Shown here: positions 8,490 through 17,344 of the stretch, piece by piece
Position numbering within the stretch: the stretch's first letter is position 1
Layout: every line of letters starts with the position of its first letter
NCBI GenBank assembly: GCA_963824415.1
Contig: CAWGPM010000005.1
Location: 469,450 to 533,449, forward strand
Direction: 5' to 3'
From: JABDQA01 sp963824415
GTDB taxonomy: Bacteria; Desulfobacterota; Desulfobulbia; Desulfobulbales; Desulfocapsaceae
Length of the DNA stretch: 64,000 nt
Notes under the pieces: model-generated
Seen by the model: only the letters and a program-made list of their open reading frames with translations
Told to the model about the DNA's origin: nothing
Database searches by the model: none
Program-made: the position numbers and the translations under genes

Positions 8490-9842
8490 ATGTTTGAAAA
8501 CCTGACAGATCGGCTGGAAGGGGTATTCAAGAAACTCCGCGGCCACGGCATTCTCACCGAAGAGAACATCAAAGAAGCCATGCGCGAGGTGCGGATGGCC
8601 CTCCTGGAAGCCGATGTAAACTATCAGGTGGCCCGTGATTTCGTCGACGGGGTGACTGCCAAGGCGGTTGGCCAGCAAGTTTCGCAGAAACTTTCACCCG
8701 GTCAACAGGTTATCAAAATCGTTCATGATGAGCTCGTTGAACTGCTCGGCGGAAATACCGAGACCATCCGTCTGGATGGTGCCCAGCCGGTTACGATCAT
8801 GCTCGCCGGCCTGCAGGGCTCAGGTAAAACAACCAGTGCAGGCAAACTTGCGGCCCAGCTGAAAAAACAGGGGCGCCGGGTCTATCTGGTTCCTGCCGAT
8901 ATCTACCGCCCGGCTGCCATCGAACAACTCCAGATCCTTGCAGAGCGGGTCGGTGTAGCGGTACATCCCTCAGACGCCGGCCACAAGCCCGTTGACATCT
9001 GCCGGCAGGCCTTGAGCGTGGCCAAGGAGAAGAACTACGATACCCTGATCATCGACACTGCGGGCCGACTCCATGTCGACGAAGCTTTGATGGATGAACT
9101 TCAGGATATCCAGACGGCGGTACCGCTGTCCGAGGTGCTTTTCGTAGCCGATGCGATGACCGGCCAGGACGCCGTCACCGTGGCCGACAAGTTCAACCAT
9201 GACCTTGAAATATCCGGCGTCATCCTGACCAAAATGGAAGGTGATGCCAGAGGCGGTGCTGCTCTGTCGATCAAGCGGGTCACGGGTAAGCCGATCAAGT
9301 TCGTCGGTGTCGGTGAAGCACTCGATGCACTCGAGGTTTTTCACCCGGACCGGACCGCCTCGAGAATTCTCGGCATGGGCGACATGCTGACCCTGATAGA
9401 AAAAGCCGAAGAAGTCGTCGATCGCAAAAAAGCCGATAAGATCGCCAAAAAGCTTAAGCGCAATGAATTCACCCTGGAGGATTTTCTCGATCAGATCCAG
9501 CAGATCAAGAAGATGGGTTCGCTCGAGCAGATCATGGGCATGGTCCCCGGCATCAATAAATTGAAGCAGCTAAAAGACGCCCCGCAGCCTGATGAAAAAG
9601 AGCTGGCCAAAACCGAAGCGATCATTCGCTCTATGACCATTAAAGAGCGCAGGAATCACCGGATCATCGACGCCAGCCGCAGACTGCGGATTGCCTCGGG
9701 CTCCGGCACCAGTGTGGCCGAGGTAAACCGGGTCTTAAAGAGTTATTCAGCGATGTTGAAGATGCTCAAGAAAATGCGCGGCAAGCCGGGGGTAATGTCC
9801 GGCAGAAAACGAAGAAAAGCCCCGAAGGGCATGAGAAGATAG
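8490..9842 (+). CDS. ffh: Signal recognition particle protein Ffh
   Basis: 450 residues, the normal length for bacterial Ffh (SRP54). The N domain covers about 1-85. The G domain has P-loop GLQGSGKTT (about 107-115), DTAGR, and TKMEGDARGG. The methionine-rich M domain begins near 325 with LEDFLDQIQQIKKMGSLEQI and carries the RNA-binding stretch around SGTSVAEVNRVLKSY. Ffh binds signal sequences on the ribosome together with 4.5S RNA and delivers them to FtsY. It leads a plus-strand translation cluster. The basic tail (SGRKRRKAPKGMRR) is typical. Confidence 0.98.
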   Translation: MFENLTDRLEGVFKKLRGHGILTEENIKEAMREVRMALLEADVNYQVARDFVDGVTAKAVGQQVSQKLSPGQQVIKIVHDELVELLGGNTETIRLDGAQPVTIMLAGLQGSGKTTSAGKLAAQLKKQGRRVYLVPADIYRPAAIEQLQILAERVGVAVHPSDAGHKPVDICRQALSVAKEKNYDTLIIDTAGRLHVDEALMDELQDIQTAVPLSEVLFVADAMTGQDAVTVADKFNHDLEISGVILTKMEGDARGGAALSIKRVTGKPIKFVGVGEALDALEVFHPDRTASRILGMGDMLTLIEKAEEVVDRKKADKIAKKLKRNEFTLEDFLDQIQQIKKMGSLEQIMGMVPGINKLKQLKDAPQPDEKELAKTEAIIRSMTIKERRNHRIIDASRRLRIASGSGTSVAEVNRVLKSYSAMLKMLKKMRGKPGVMSGRKRRKAPKGMRR

Positions 9843-9908
9843 GAATCGGTCTCAGAAACCGACCGATCACCACATCGGAATTATCACAAGACAAGGAGAA
9901 ATCCAAAA

Positions 9909-10157
9909 ATGGCAGTTCGAATCAGATTAACCAGACTTGGCAGGAAGAAAAAGCCGTTTTACCGAATCGTCGTCGCCGACAGCGAGAGCCCGCGGGACGG
10001 TAAATTTCTTGATATCGTCGGCACCTACGATCCACTGCAGGAGCCTGCCCAGATCGATATCAACGACAAGAAGCTGCAGGATTGGCTGGGCCGGGGGGCG
10101 CTGCCGTCCACCACGGTAAAAAGCCTGATCAAGAAAGCGGCACCGGCAGCCGAGTAA
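9909..10157 (+). CDS. rpsP: 30S ribosomal protein S16
   Basis: 82 residues. The family start AVRIRLTRLGRKKKPFYRIV and the block SPRDGKFLDIVGTYDPL are intact. S16 is an early-binding small-subunit protein. An AAGGAGA ribosome site at 9893-9899 supports the ATG at 9909. It begins the conserved rpsP-khpA-rimM-trmD-rplS order. Confidence 0.98.
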   Translation: MAVRIRLTRLGRKKKPFYRIVVADSESPRDGKFLDIVGTYDPLQEPAQIDINDKKLQDWLGRGALPSTTVKSLIKKAAPAAE

Positions 10158-10164
10158 AAAAGCT

Positions 10165-10395
10165 ATGCAGGAACTGATCACGCACATTGCCACTGCCCTG
10201 GTCGATAATACCGAACAGGTCACCGTCTCGTGCAGCGAGAACGACGATACCGTCGCCATCGAGCTCACCGTGGCCCAGGAAGACCTGGGCAAGGTAATCG
10301 GCAAGCAGGGTCGCACCGCCCGGGCCATGCGCTCGTTACTGGCGGCTGCGGCGGCACGGGACAACAAGAAATCGCGGCTCGACATTCTGGAATAA
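10165..10395 (+). CDS. khpA: KH-domain RNA-binding protein KhpA (YlqC-like)
   Basis: 76 residues. One KH domain with the VIGKQGRTARAMRSLL GxxG signature (about 46-61). Small proteins of this type sit between rpsP and rimM in many bacteria and bind RNA, often as a dimer with KhpB. It starts 7 bp after rpsP, so it is co-transcribed. The exact RNA targets are unknown. Confidence 0.94.
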   Translation: MQELITHIATALVDNTEQVTVSCSENDDTVAIELTVAQEDLGKVIGKQGRTARAMRSLLAAAAARDNKKSRLDILE

Positions 10396-10407
10396 GCACC
10401 GCTTGTC

Positions 10408-10956
10408 ATGACGCCGCAGTATCCATACCCTGCCGACAGGTATATGCTGGTCGGTTCGGTAACCAGGAGTCATGGCCTGAAAGGCGAGCTGAAGATAGCT
10501 CCTCATGCCAGACCGCCTGAACACTTTGATAATTACAGCCGGGCTGCCCTTGTAGCAGTCGACGGCCGGATGACCGACCTGTTGGCCATAACCGCTTGCA
10601 GGGTTCAAAAGAGCCAGGTCATCCTGAAACTCGATACCATTGACACAAAAAACGAGGCGGACCTCACCATTGAGATGGGAGTACTGGTCGATATCGAGGA
10701 AGCGCAAACAGTCGAACATGGTGCAGCACATCATCCCCTGCAGGGGCTTGCCGTCTGGACCGTGGATGACATCCTGATCGGCGAGGTTGAAGCCATTGGC
10801 GGCAGTGGAGCCCAGGAGCTTCTTATCGTCAGCGATGGAGCCCGGGAGTATCTCATCCCGCTGGTCAAGGAAATCGTCGTTTCAGCTGATGAAGCGCGTC
10901 TGGTCATCGATCCACCGGACGGCCTGCTCGAGCTGAACCAGGATCTGAAATCCTGA
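10408..10956 (+). CDS. rimM: Ribosome maturation factor RimM
   Basis: 182 residues. The N-terminal RimM domain starts at LVGSVTRSHGLKGELKI (about 14-30). The C-terminal PRC-barrel domain covers about 100-175, with LAVWTVDDILIGEVEAI and YLIPLVKEIVVSAD. RimM binds S19 and aids maturation of the 16S rRNA 3' domain. It lies 12 bp after khpA and just before trmD, the usual order. Confidence 0.96.
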   Translation: MTPQYPYPADRYMLVGSVTRSHGLKGELKIAPHARPPEHFDNYSRAALVAVDGRMTDLLAITACRVQKSQVILKLDTIDTKNEADLTIEMGVLVDIEEAQTVEHGAAHHPLQGLAVWTVDDILIGEVEAIGGSGAQELLIVSDGAREYLIPLVKEIVVSADEARLVIDPPDGLLELNQDLKS

Positions 10957-10966
10957 GCGGGTGGTC

Positions 10967-11743
10967 ATGCGTTTTTCGATTCTGACGATATTTCCGGCCC
11001 TGATCGACTCAGCGCTTAAAGAAGGCGTGGTCGGCAGGGCCCGTGATGCAGAAATCATCGATGTCGAGATGCTCAACCTCAGGGATTTCGCCAGAGACAG
11101 GCATCGTACCACCGACGACCGACCCTTCGGCGGCGGCGAGGGCATGGTGATGACTCCAGAACCCTTGAGTCTGGCGGTACAAAAAGCCCGCAGCGGTGAC
11201 GGGCCGCGGCAGCACAGTCGGGTCGTGCTGCTGAGCCCGCAGGGCAGGCAGCTGAGCCAGAGCGTAGCCGAAGATCTGGGCCGCGAAGATCATCTGATTC
11301 TGGTCTGTGGCCGCTATGAAGGAGTTGACGAGCGTTTCAGGCTCCACTACGTCGATGATGAGATTTCCATTGGCGATTTCATCTTAAGCGGCGGGGAACT
11401 GCCGGCACTGGTAGTTATCGACGCGGTGACCAGGCTGATCCCGGGGGTACTCGGCTGCTCATCTTCGGCTGCCAACGATACCTTCAGCAGAAATCTGCTC
11501 AAGCACCCCCAGTATACCAGGCCCCGGGTTTTCGAAGGGCTCGAGGTACCGGACGAGCTGCTCAGCGGAGATCACCAGAGGATCGAAGAGTATCGTTTTC
11601 TCGCCTCGGTCAGAAGGACTATTGAAAAACGGCCCGACCTGCTGCAGGAAGAATCCTTCAGCGAGGCAGAAAAAAAACTGCTGCTCAAACATGGCATCGA
11701 CTGCAAAGCCCTTACCGGCGCTGCAGCAAGAGGGCAGCAATGA
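10967..11743 (+). CDS. trmD: tRNA (guanine-37-N1)-methyltransferase TrmD
   Basis: 258 residues from ATG 10967; a GTG at 10961 is an alternative. SPOUT methylase with the trefoil-knot cofactor site in LVCGRYEGVDERF and GDFILSGGELPALVVIDAV, and the N-terminal DDRPFGGGEGMVM loop. It methylates G37 of tRNAs to prevent +1 frameshifting. It sits 10 bp after rimM and overlaps the next methylase by 4 bp. Length is slightly above the usual 240-250. Confidence 0.97.
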   Translation: MRFSILTIFPALIDSALKEGVVGRARDAEIIDVEMLNLRDFARDRHRTTDDRPFGGGEGMVMTPEPLSLAVQKARSGDGPRQHSRVVLLSPQGRQLSQSVAEDLGREDHLILVCGRYEGVDERFRLHYVDDEISIGDFILSGGELPALVVIDAVTRLIPGVLGCSSSAANDTFSRNLLKHPQYTRPRVFEGLEVPDELLSGDHQRIEEYRFLASVRRTIEKRPDLLQEESFSEAEKKLLLKHGIDCKALTGAAARGQQ

Positions 11744-12312
11744 GCCAGAACGGGCTGTCGATTGCACTGCTCCACCATCCGGTACTCAACAAGGTCGGAG
11801 AGACGATCGGCTCGGCGGTGACCAACCTGGATCTGCACGATATCGCCAGGGTCGCCAGGACATATGGGGTCGGTGATTATTATGTTGCCACGCCGTTTGG
11901 GGATCAGCATGAATTGATCGAAGAAATTACCGATCACTGGCTGCATGGTCACGGGGCTCGGGCCAACCCGGCACGCAGGGAGGCACTTGCCATCATCCGG
12001 CCGGCCAGAAACCTCGATGAGATTGTCGAGCAAGTCTCGGATCGATATGAGCAGGAGGTGCTGATCGTGGCCACCAGCGCCAGGCGGCAGCAGCAGATTA
12101 CACAGATCGATTATCCGGCCCTGCGTGAGCGACTCGACGAAGAAAAACCGGTCCTGCTGGTTTTCGGCACCGCCCACGGTCTGGCGCCGACGGTTCTACA
12201 GAGGGTAGATGCCGTGTTAGAGCCGATTCAGCCGGACTCGGACTACAATCACCTGTCGGTTCGATCGGCAGTGTCGATTGTACTTGACCGGTTATTGGGT
12301 AAGCATAGATAA
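11740..12312 (+). CDS. SAM-dependent RNA methyltransferase, second SPOUT-like protein beside TrmD
   Basis: 190 residues. It matches the small family (PF09936) of putative SAM-dependent RNA methylases encoded next to trmD, mainly in Desulfobacterota and related anaerobes. Seen here are IALLHHPVLNKVGETIGSAV at the start, LLVFGTAHGLAP near 140-151 (a SPOUT-like cofactor loop) and the closing YNHLSVRSAVSIVLDRLL, which resembles the knot helix of SPOUT enzymes. The ATG overlaps the trmD stop (ATGA). The RNA target is not established. Confidence 0.85.
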   Translation: MSQNGLSIALLHHPVLNKVGETIGSAVTNLDLHDIARVARTYGVGDYYVATPFGDQHELIEEITDHWLHGHGARANPARREALAIIRPARNLDEIVEQVSDRYEQEVLIVATSARRQQQITQIDYPALRERLDEEKPVLLVFGTAHGLAPTVLQRVDAVLEPIQPDSDYNHLSVRSAVSIVLDRLLGKHR

Positions 12313-12344
12313 TTGGAAGAAGAAACATAATTGGAAGAAGAAAC
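12309..12344. repeat. Perfect 18-bp tandem duplication before rplS
   Basis: Two identical direct copies of ATAATTGGAAGAAGAAAC lie end to end (12309-12326 and 12327-12344). The first includes the stop codon of the upstream methylase gene. The purine-rich repeat sits 36 bp before the rplS ATG, so copy number could alter spacing in the leader. Confidence 0.85.
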
Positions 12345-12380
12345 CACAAGAACAGCTAAGCACAACAAAAGAGAAACATC

Positions 12381-12731
12381 ATGAATCCGATCATAAACAG
12401 AATTGACCAGGAGCAGATGCGCTATGATCATCCGGACTTTCGCCCGGGAGATACGGTAAAGGTGCATATCCGCATCATAGAGGGCAACAAGGAACGCATC
12501 CAGATTTTCCAGGGTGTGGTGATCAAGCGCAAGCGCGGTGACATGGACGCATCCTATACGGTGCGCAAAGTGTCGCACGGTGTCGGCGTCGAGAAAACTT
12601 TTGCGTTGCACAATCCCCGGATCGAGAAAATAGAGCTGGTGTCCCGCGGCAGGGTCAGGCGCTCACGCCTTTACTACCTGCGCGAACGTCGGGGCAAGGC
12701 GGCCCGAATCCGCGAACGCGGCATTCGCTAG
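12381..12731 (+). CDS. rplS: 50S ribosomal protein L19
   Basis: 116 residues. The L19 landmarks FRPGDTVKVHIRIIEGNKER, FQGVVIKRKRG and YTVRKVSHGVGVEKTF are present, with the RVRRSRLYYLRERRGKAARI end. L19 sits at the subunit interface. It follows the trmD block as in most bacteria and is probably read from the same transcript. Confidence 0.98.
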   Translation: MNPIINRIDQEQMRYDHPDFRPGDTVKVHIRIIEGNKERIQIFQGVVIKRKRGDMDASYTVRKVSHGVGVEKTFALHNPRIEKIELVSRGRVRRSRLYYLRERRGKAARIRERGIR

Positions 12732-12812
12732 CCGATTTCCACTTCCTGATTCGACCGGGTCCAGGGCTGCGCCAGTGCGGTGCCAAACCCGACCCGGTCG
12801 CTGTCTGGACTG

Positions 12813-13478
12813 ATGGCATCTCTGGTGCATGAAACAAGCAATCCGAACGACACCTTCCAGTTCGAGCGGATGCTCCTCAAGCGGGGCTTCTGCACCATCG
12901 CAGGTACCGATGAAGTCGGCCGCGGACCGCTGGCCGGTCCTGTGGTTGCGGCCTCGGTCATCCTGCCCCCGGACTGCGCCCACCAGCATTTCTGCGATTC
13001 GAAACAGACCACCGAAAGACAGCGCTACCAGCTCAGAGATCTGCTCCGCGAGATCGGTGCGGTGATGGGCATCGGTATCGTTTCACCCGCAACCATCGAT
13101 AAAATAAATATCCTCCAGGCCTCGCTGCTGGCCATGAAGCGCTCGATCGATGAGCTCACCAGGGCTCAGATGACGCCTGATTTCATCCTGGTGGACGGCA
13201 GGCATACCCTGCCGGTGGCCACTCCTCAGGAGGCGCTGATAAAGGGCGACGGGAGGAGTGCGTCGATTGCGGCAGCTTCGATCGTGGCCAAGATCGCCCG
13301 GGACGAGATCATGGCAGAACTTCACCAGCACTTTCCGCAATATAATTTTGCTGCCAACAAGGGCTACCCCACCAGGGAGCATCGCCGAAACGTGGCGAAG
13401 CACGGCCCCAGCCCGGTTCACAGGCTCACTTTCAAAGGAGTTAAGGAATTTGTCTCGAGAGCGGATCAGCCTCGGTAA
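12813..13478 (+). CDS. rnhB: Ribonuclease HII
   Basis: 221 residues from ATG 12813; a GTG at 12780 would add 11 residues. RNase HII motifs are GTDEVGRGPLAGPVVAA (DEXGRG), FILVDGRH, and GDGRSASIAAASIVAKIARDE, giving the acidic catalytic set. The enzyme removes ribonucleotides from RNA-DNA hybrids. It is the usual neighbour of rplS and yraN, and its 3' end overlaps yraN by 29 bp. Confidence 0.96.
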   Translation: MASLVHETSNPNDTFQFERMLLKRGFCTIAGTDEVGRGPLAGPVVAASVILPPDCAHQHFCDSKQTTERQRYQLRDLLREIGAVMGIGIVSPATIDKINILQASLLAMKRSIDELTRAQMTPDFILVDGRHTLPVATPQEALIKGDGRSASIAAASIVAKIARDEIMAELHQHFPQYNFAANKGYPTREHRRNVAKHGPSPVHRLTFKGVKEFVSRADQPR

Positions 13479-13815
13479 ATCGGGAGAGGATATCGCGGTC
13501 GACTATCTGCAGAATTGTGGATATCGTTTACTTACCCGGAACTACCGGCGCAAAAGCGGAGAAATCGACATTATCTGCCTGGACGGCGACACCTATGTCT
13601 TTATCGAAGTAAAAACCAGAAAAACCAGGCGCTACGGCCATCCACTGGAGGCGGTGACCATACCTAAACAGCGTCAGATCAGTTTTACCGCCCTTGACTA
13701 CCTGACCCGACGCGGCCTGCTGGAAAGCCCGGTGCGCTTTGATGTCATTGCCATCATAAATGACGCAGCCGAGGTTCAGCTAACCCATATAAAAGACGCC
13801 TTTGAAGCCTCTTAA
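13450..13815 (+). CDS. yraN: YraN / UPF0102 endonuclease-like protein, TTG start
   Basis: 121 residues, the normal length for UPF0102. The restriction-endonuclease-like core is visible: GKSGEDIAVDYL, then LLTRNYRRKSGEIDIICLDG and YVFIEVKTRK (GEIDII-(X)n-EVK catalytic pattern). The open frame reaches 64 codons further upstream inside rnhB, but that part is a shadow. A TTG at 13450, preceded by an AAAGGAG site at 13434-13440, gives the natural start and a 29-bp overlap with rnhB. Function in vivo is unclear. Confidence 0.88.
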   Translation: MSRERISLGKSGEDIAVDYLQNCGYRLLTRNYRRKSGEIDIICLDGDTYVFIEVKTRKTRRYGHPLEAVTIPKQRQISFTALDYLTRRGLLESPVRFDVIAIINDAAEVQLTHIKDAFEAS

Positions 13816-13854
13816 GACAATCCACCAATCAGGCGCACCCTGCGGTATTGCTCC

Positions 13855-14898
13855 ATGACATTTGATTCGGATACAAACCAGAACAGAATCGCTGCTCCCA
13901 TCGGCATAACCATGGGCTGTCCCGCCTCGATCGGTCCTGAGATCGTCCTCAAGTACCATCAGTCCAGCCGAGCCGGCCTGCACATGCCTATCGTCGTAAT
14001 CGGCGATATCGGCGTTCTGGAAAAATGCATGCATGGCCTCGGCCTTGATCTGGTATTGCGGTCATGGCGCCCGGGGTCGAAGGTAGACCACGCAGCGGTC
14101 AATGTTTTCGAAGAATCAGGTATTGATACCGGACAATTCACCTTCGGCTGCCCGACTCCCGAGACCAGCCGGGCGATGGCGACCTATGTTGAACGGGGCG
14201 TCACGCTGTCCCGAAATAATGAAATCAGCGCCCTGGTCACCTGCGCTATTTCCAAATTATCACTCAATCAGGCCGGCTATGAATTTCCCGGTCACACGGA
14301 ACTGCTGGCCAGCAGGACCGGTGCAAAGCGAGTGGCGATGATGCTGGCCGGCAGCACACTAAGGGTTGTCCCGGCCACTATCCACTGCCCGTTGTCAAGA
14401 GTCGTGAGCCTGCTCAACCGTGAAGATCTGACGGGGTTAATAGAACTCGTTGCTGAGCGGTTGCAGGAAGATTTCGGCATCGATTTTCCGCGGATCGGCG
14501 TGGCTGGTCTCAATCCCCATGCTGGAGAGAGCGGGCTATTCGGCCATGAGGAACTGGAAATCATCGCTCCCGCGGTGGCAGAAGCCCAGAAACGTTTTCG
14601 ACAGACTGCTGAAATCACCGGCCCCTACCCGCCGGACACCGTTTTCTATAAAGCACGGTGCGGCCGGTTCGATGCGGTGGTTGCCATGTACCACGACCAG
14701 GGACTTATTCCGTTCAAGCTCCTGCACTTCGATGATGGTGTCAACGTCACCCTTGGCCTGCCGATTATCAGAACCTCGGTCGATCACGGCACCGCCTATG
14801 ACATCGCCGGTCAGGGTATCGCCGGGATCAGCAGTCTCAATTCCGCTATTCTGCTGGCCCAGACGATGGCAGTCCACCGTGCAGGCAGGTCCTGCTGA
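13855..14898 (+). CDS. pdxA: 4-hydroxythreonine-4-phosphate dehydrogenase
   Basis: 347 residues. PdxA signatures are GITMGCPASIGPEIV, the metal/substrate region PGHTELLA, GLNPHAGESGLFGHEE, and YHDQGLIPFKLLHFDDGVNV with the final TSVDHGTAYDIAGQG. It oxidises 4-phosphohydroxy-L-threonine in the DXP-dependent pyridoxal phosphate pathway. It lies between yraN and tmk on the plus strand. Length is near the family mean (about 330). Confidence 0.96.
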   Translation: MTFDSDTNQNRIAAPIGITMGCPASIGPEIVLKYHQSSRAGLHMPIVVIGDIGVLEKCMHGLGLDLVLRSWRPGSKVDHAAVNVFEESGIDTGQFTFGCPTPETSRAMATYVERGVTLSRNNEISALVTCAISKLSLNQAGYEFPGHTELLASRTGAKRVAMMLAGSTLRVVPATIHCPLSRVVSLLNREDLTGLIELVAERLQEDFGIDFPRIGVAGLNPHAGESGLFGHEELEIIAPAVAEAQKRFRQTAEITGPYPPDTVFYKARCGRFDAVVAMYHDQGLIPFKLLHFDDGVNVTLGLPIIRTSVDHGTAYDIAGQGIAGISSLNSAILLAQTMAVHRAGRSC

Positions 14899-14942
14899 AA
14901 TATCTGCGTCAGGACATTCATGAACACGAGAAATGAGCAAAC

Positions 14943-15590
14943 ATGACCAGCAAGGAAGACAGGCGTGGCCGATTAATTGTTTTCGAGGGCATAGATGGAA
15001 CCGGCAAATCGACCCAGCAAAAGCTGCTTGCCGACGTGCTCAGAAATCGCGGCTGCGATGTCATTGAAACCAGAGAGCCCACAGAGGGCAAATTCGGCCA
15101 GAAGATTCGAGCCCACTATTTGAGTAGGGAAGCGCTTTCACCTGCCCGTGAGCTCGAACTATTCATCGCGGACCGCAAAGAACATCTGCAAAAGGCGATT
15201 CTTCCGGCCCTGAGAGCCGGCAAGATCGTGCTGTGCGATCGTTATTTCCTCTCGACAGCAGCCTATCAGGGAGCTGCAGGACTTGAGCCGGAGGCAATTC
15301 TTGCTCTGCATGCATTTGCTCCGGAGCCCGACCTGGCGCTTATCATTGAGCTCGAGCCGGCCGAAAGTATCCGCAGGATTACCCAGAAGCGGGGTGACAG
15401 GCTCAACGATTTCGAACAATTGGAGGGCCTGAAAAAAGTCGATGGTATTTTTAAACAAATGAAATTACCCTATATACAGCGAATTGACGGCTCCGCCCCG
15501 AAAATCGAGGTCCACCGCCAGGTGTTGAGCCATGTTGACAGCCTGCTTCAATCGGCTGATCCCCCGCAGCCCACCCCGGAGCTTTTGTGA
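14943..15590 (+). CDS. tmk: Thymidylate kinase
   Basis: 215 residues. P-loop FEGIDGTGKSTQ (about 14-25), the TREPTEG DR-like loop, CDRYFLSTAAYQGAAGL with the substrate-binding residues, and a short LID region. It phosphorylates dTMP to dTDP. It ends in an overlap with the GTG of the longest frame of the next gene, and the probable true start of that gene lies 69 bp further on. Confidence 0.95.
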   Translation: MTSKEDRRGRLIVFEGIDGTGKSTQQKLLADVLRNRGCDVIETREPTEGKFGQKIRAHYLSREALSPARELELFIADRKEHLQKAILPALRAGKIVLCDRYFLSTAAYQGAAGLEPEAILALHAFAPEPDLALIIELEPAESIRRITQKRGDRLNDFEQLEGLKKVDGIFKQMKLPYIQRIDGSAPKIEVHRQVLSHVDSLLQSADPPQPTPELL

Positions 15591-15658
15591 AACAGCAAAG
15601 CACAACCCGGCGTTTAATCCAACGCAACCCAACAGCGCAGCTGAGCGGCATCAACAAA

Positions 15659-17344
15659 ATGCAAGTATGCATCATTTCGGCCCTGGTCTGCCTGCTGCTT
15701 GCCTCTTGTGCGGGTACCAGTAGCTCTCCTCCTCCCCCTACCCTGAATAATGACGTTAATCAAGATCTGTCCTGCTCGTATTTCTATTTCCTCTGGGGCA
15801 CCCACGCCGAATATGAGCGGCGCTACTCGGAAGCGCTCGATGCCTACGAAAAAGCCCTGGTCTGCGACCCTGCGGCCGACTACATCAAGCATAAGCTGCC
15901 CCTGCTGTATATCAAAAAAGGCGATACCGAACAGGCAATCGCCCTATTGGAAGAGGCCATCGAGGTCGATCCGCAGGACACCGCCAGTCGCGCCCTTTTA
16001 GCCAGACTGCTGGTTCAGCAGAAAATGGTTCCACGCGCCATTGACCAATATGAGCGGATTCTCGAATACGACGGCGATGACCAGCAGACCCTGCTCAGTC
16101 TCGGGGTCCTGCTCAGCCAGACCGGGGAGACGAAACGGGCCCGCGACTACCTGCGCAAACTGGTCCAGCTCAACCCTGAATCCTATTTTGGCCACCTTGC
16201 TCTGGCCCGGATAAGTGAAAACCACGAAGAGACCGAAGCCCTCTATATGCAGGCTCTGGATCTGAACTTCTCGATAGATCTCTGCTATGAGATTGCCCGG
16301 TTTTATCTTGAGCAGGAACAATATGAACCCGCCATCGACCTTCTGCGCCGGGTTCTTGACCAGGACCCCAGCCAGGAACAGGCCCGATTGACGGTGGTGC
16401 AGGCGCTGCTGGCCCTGGATCAGGAGGAAGCGGCGATTGCCGAACTCAGCCTGATGCCCGCCTATCGGAATTCACCGGTCCAGCTTTCTCTGGTCCTAAG
16501 CAAGCTCTACCTCAGGCTCGATAATCAGCAACAGGCCATTGACAATCTTTTAGCAATCCTCTCCCGGGAAAATAATTCCGAGGCCCTTTACCTGCTTGGC
16601 ATGATCTATTCAGATCGGGAACAATTCACCGAAGCCCTCGATGTGCTCGAACAGATCAGCCCGGAGCAGGATGAATTCGAAGATGGTGTGTTTTTACGCG
16701 CTAAAATCCTGCACCAGTCGGGACGCACCGACACGGCGCTGGCCATGCTGGGCAACTACCTGGCCGACGAAGCGACCAGCAGACCTATGCTCTATATCAT
16801 CGCCGCTTCGCTCTATCAGGATATCGATGACGATATGACGGCCACCGAAATGCTGGCCCGCAGCTACCAAAAATACCCGGACAACGAACGCGTGCTCTTC
16901 GAGTATGGCCTGCAACTCGAGCGCACCGGCCAGATTGACAAGGCTGTATCGATCATGGAGGAACTGCTGCTGATCAAGCCGGATCACGCTGAAGCACTTA
17001 ATTTTATAGGCTATTCCTGGGCTGATGCGGGCAGAAACCTGGAGCTTGCCCTGGACTATATCGAGCGGGCAATCGAGCTCAAACCGGGAAACGGCTATAT
17101 CCAGGACAGCCTGGGCTGGGTGCATTTTCGGCTCGGCAACCTCGAACGGGCCAAAAGCGAACTGCTTGCAGCACTCAAGCTGCTACCGGAAGACCCCCAC
17201 ATCCATGACCATCTGGGTGATGTCTATCGGGCCCTGGGTGATACCGCAAAAGCACGCGCTTCCTATCGCAAAGCGCTTGAGCTCTTTGACGACGAGCAGA
17301 AAAAATCACAGGTTCAGATAAAACTCGATGGCCTCAGCAACTGA
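15659..17344 (+). CDS. Large TPR-repeat lipoprotein
   Basis: 561 residues from ATG 15659, which places a clean lipoprotein signal (VCIISALVCLLLASC, LASC lipobox) at the N-terminus. A GTG at 15587 would add 24 residues. The rest is almost wholly tetratricopeptide repeats (roughly a dozen or more), for example YSEALDAYEKALVCDPAADY, IDLLRRVLDQDP and LERAKSELLAALKLLPEDP. It is probably an outer-membrane-anchored scaffold. It overlaps the next lipoprotein gene by 17 bp, suggesting they work together at the envelope. Confidence 0.88.
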   Translation: MQVCIISALVCLLLASCAGTSSSPPPPTLNNDVNQDLSCSYFYFLWGTHAEYERRYSEALDAYEKALVCDPAADYIKHKLPLLYIKKGDTEQAIALLEEAIEVDPQDTASRALLARLLVQQKMVPRAIDQYERILEYDGDDQQTLLSLGVLLSQTGETKRARDYLRKLVQLNPESYFGHLALARISENHEETEALYMQALDLNFSIDLCYEIARFYLEQEQYEPAIDLLRRVLDQDPSQEQARLTVVQALLALDQEEAAIAELSLMPAYRNSPVQLSLVLSKLYLRLDNQQQAIDNLLAILSRENNSEALYLLGMIYSDREQFTEALDVLEQISPEQDEFEDGVFLRAKILHQSGRTDTALAMLGNYLADEATSRPMLYIIAASLYQDIDDDMTATEMLARSYQKYPDNERVLFEYGLQLERTGQIDKAVSIMEELLLIKPDHAEALNFIGYSWADAGRNLELALDYIERAIELKPGNGYIQDSLGWVHFRLGNLERAKSELLAALKLLPEDPHIHDHLGDVYRALGDTAKARASYRKALELFDDEQKKSQVQIKLDGLSN

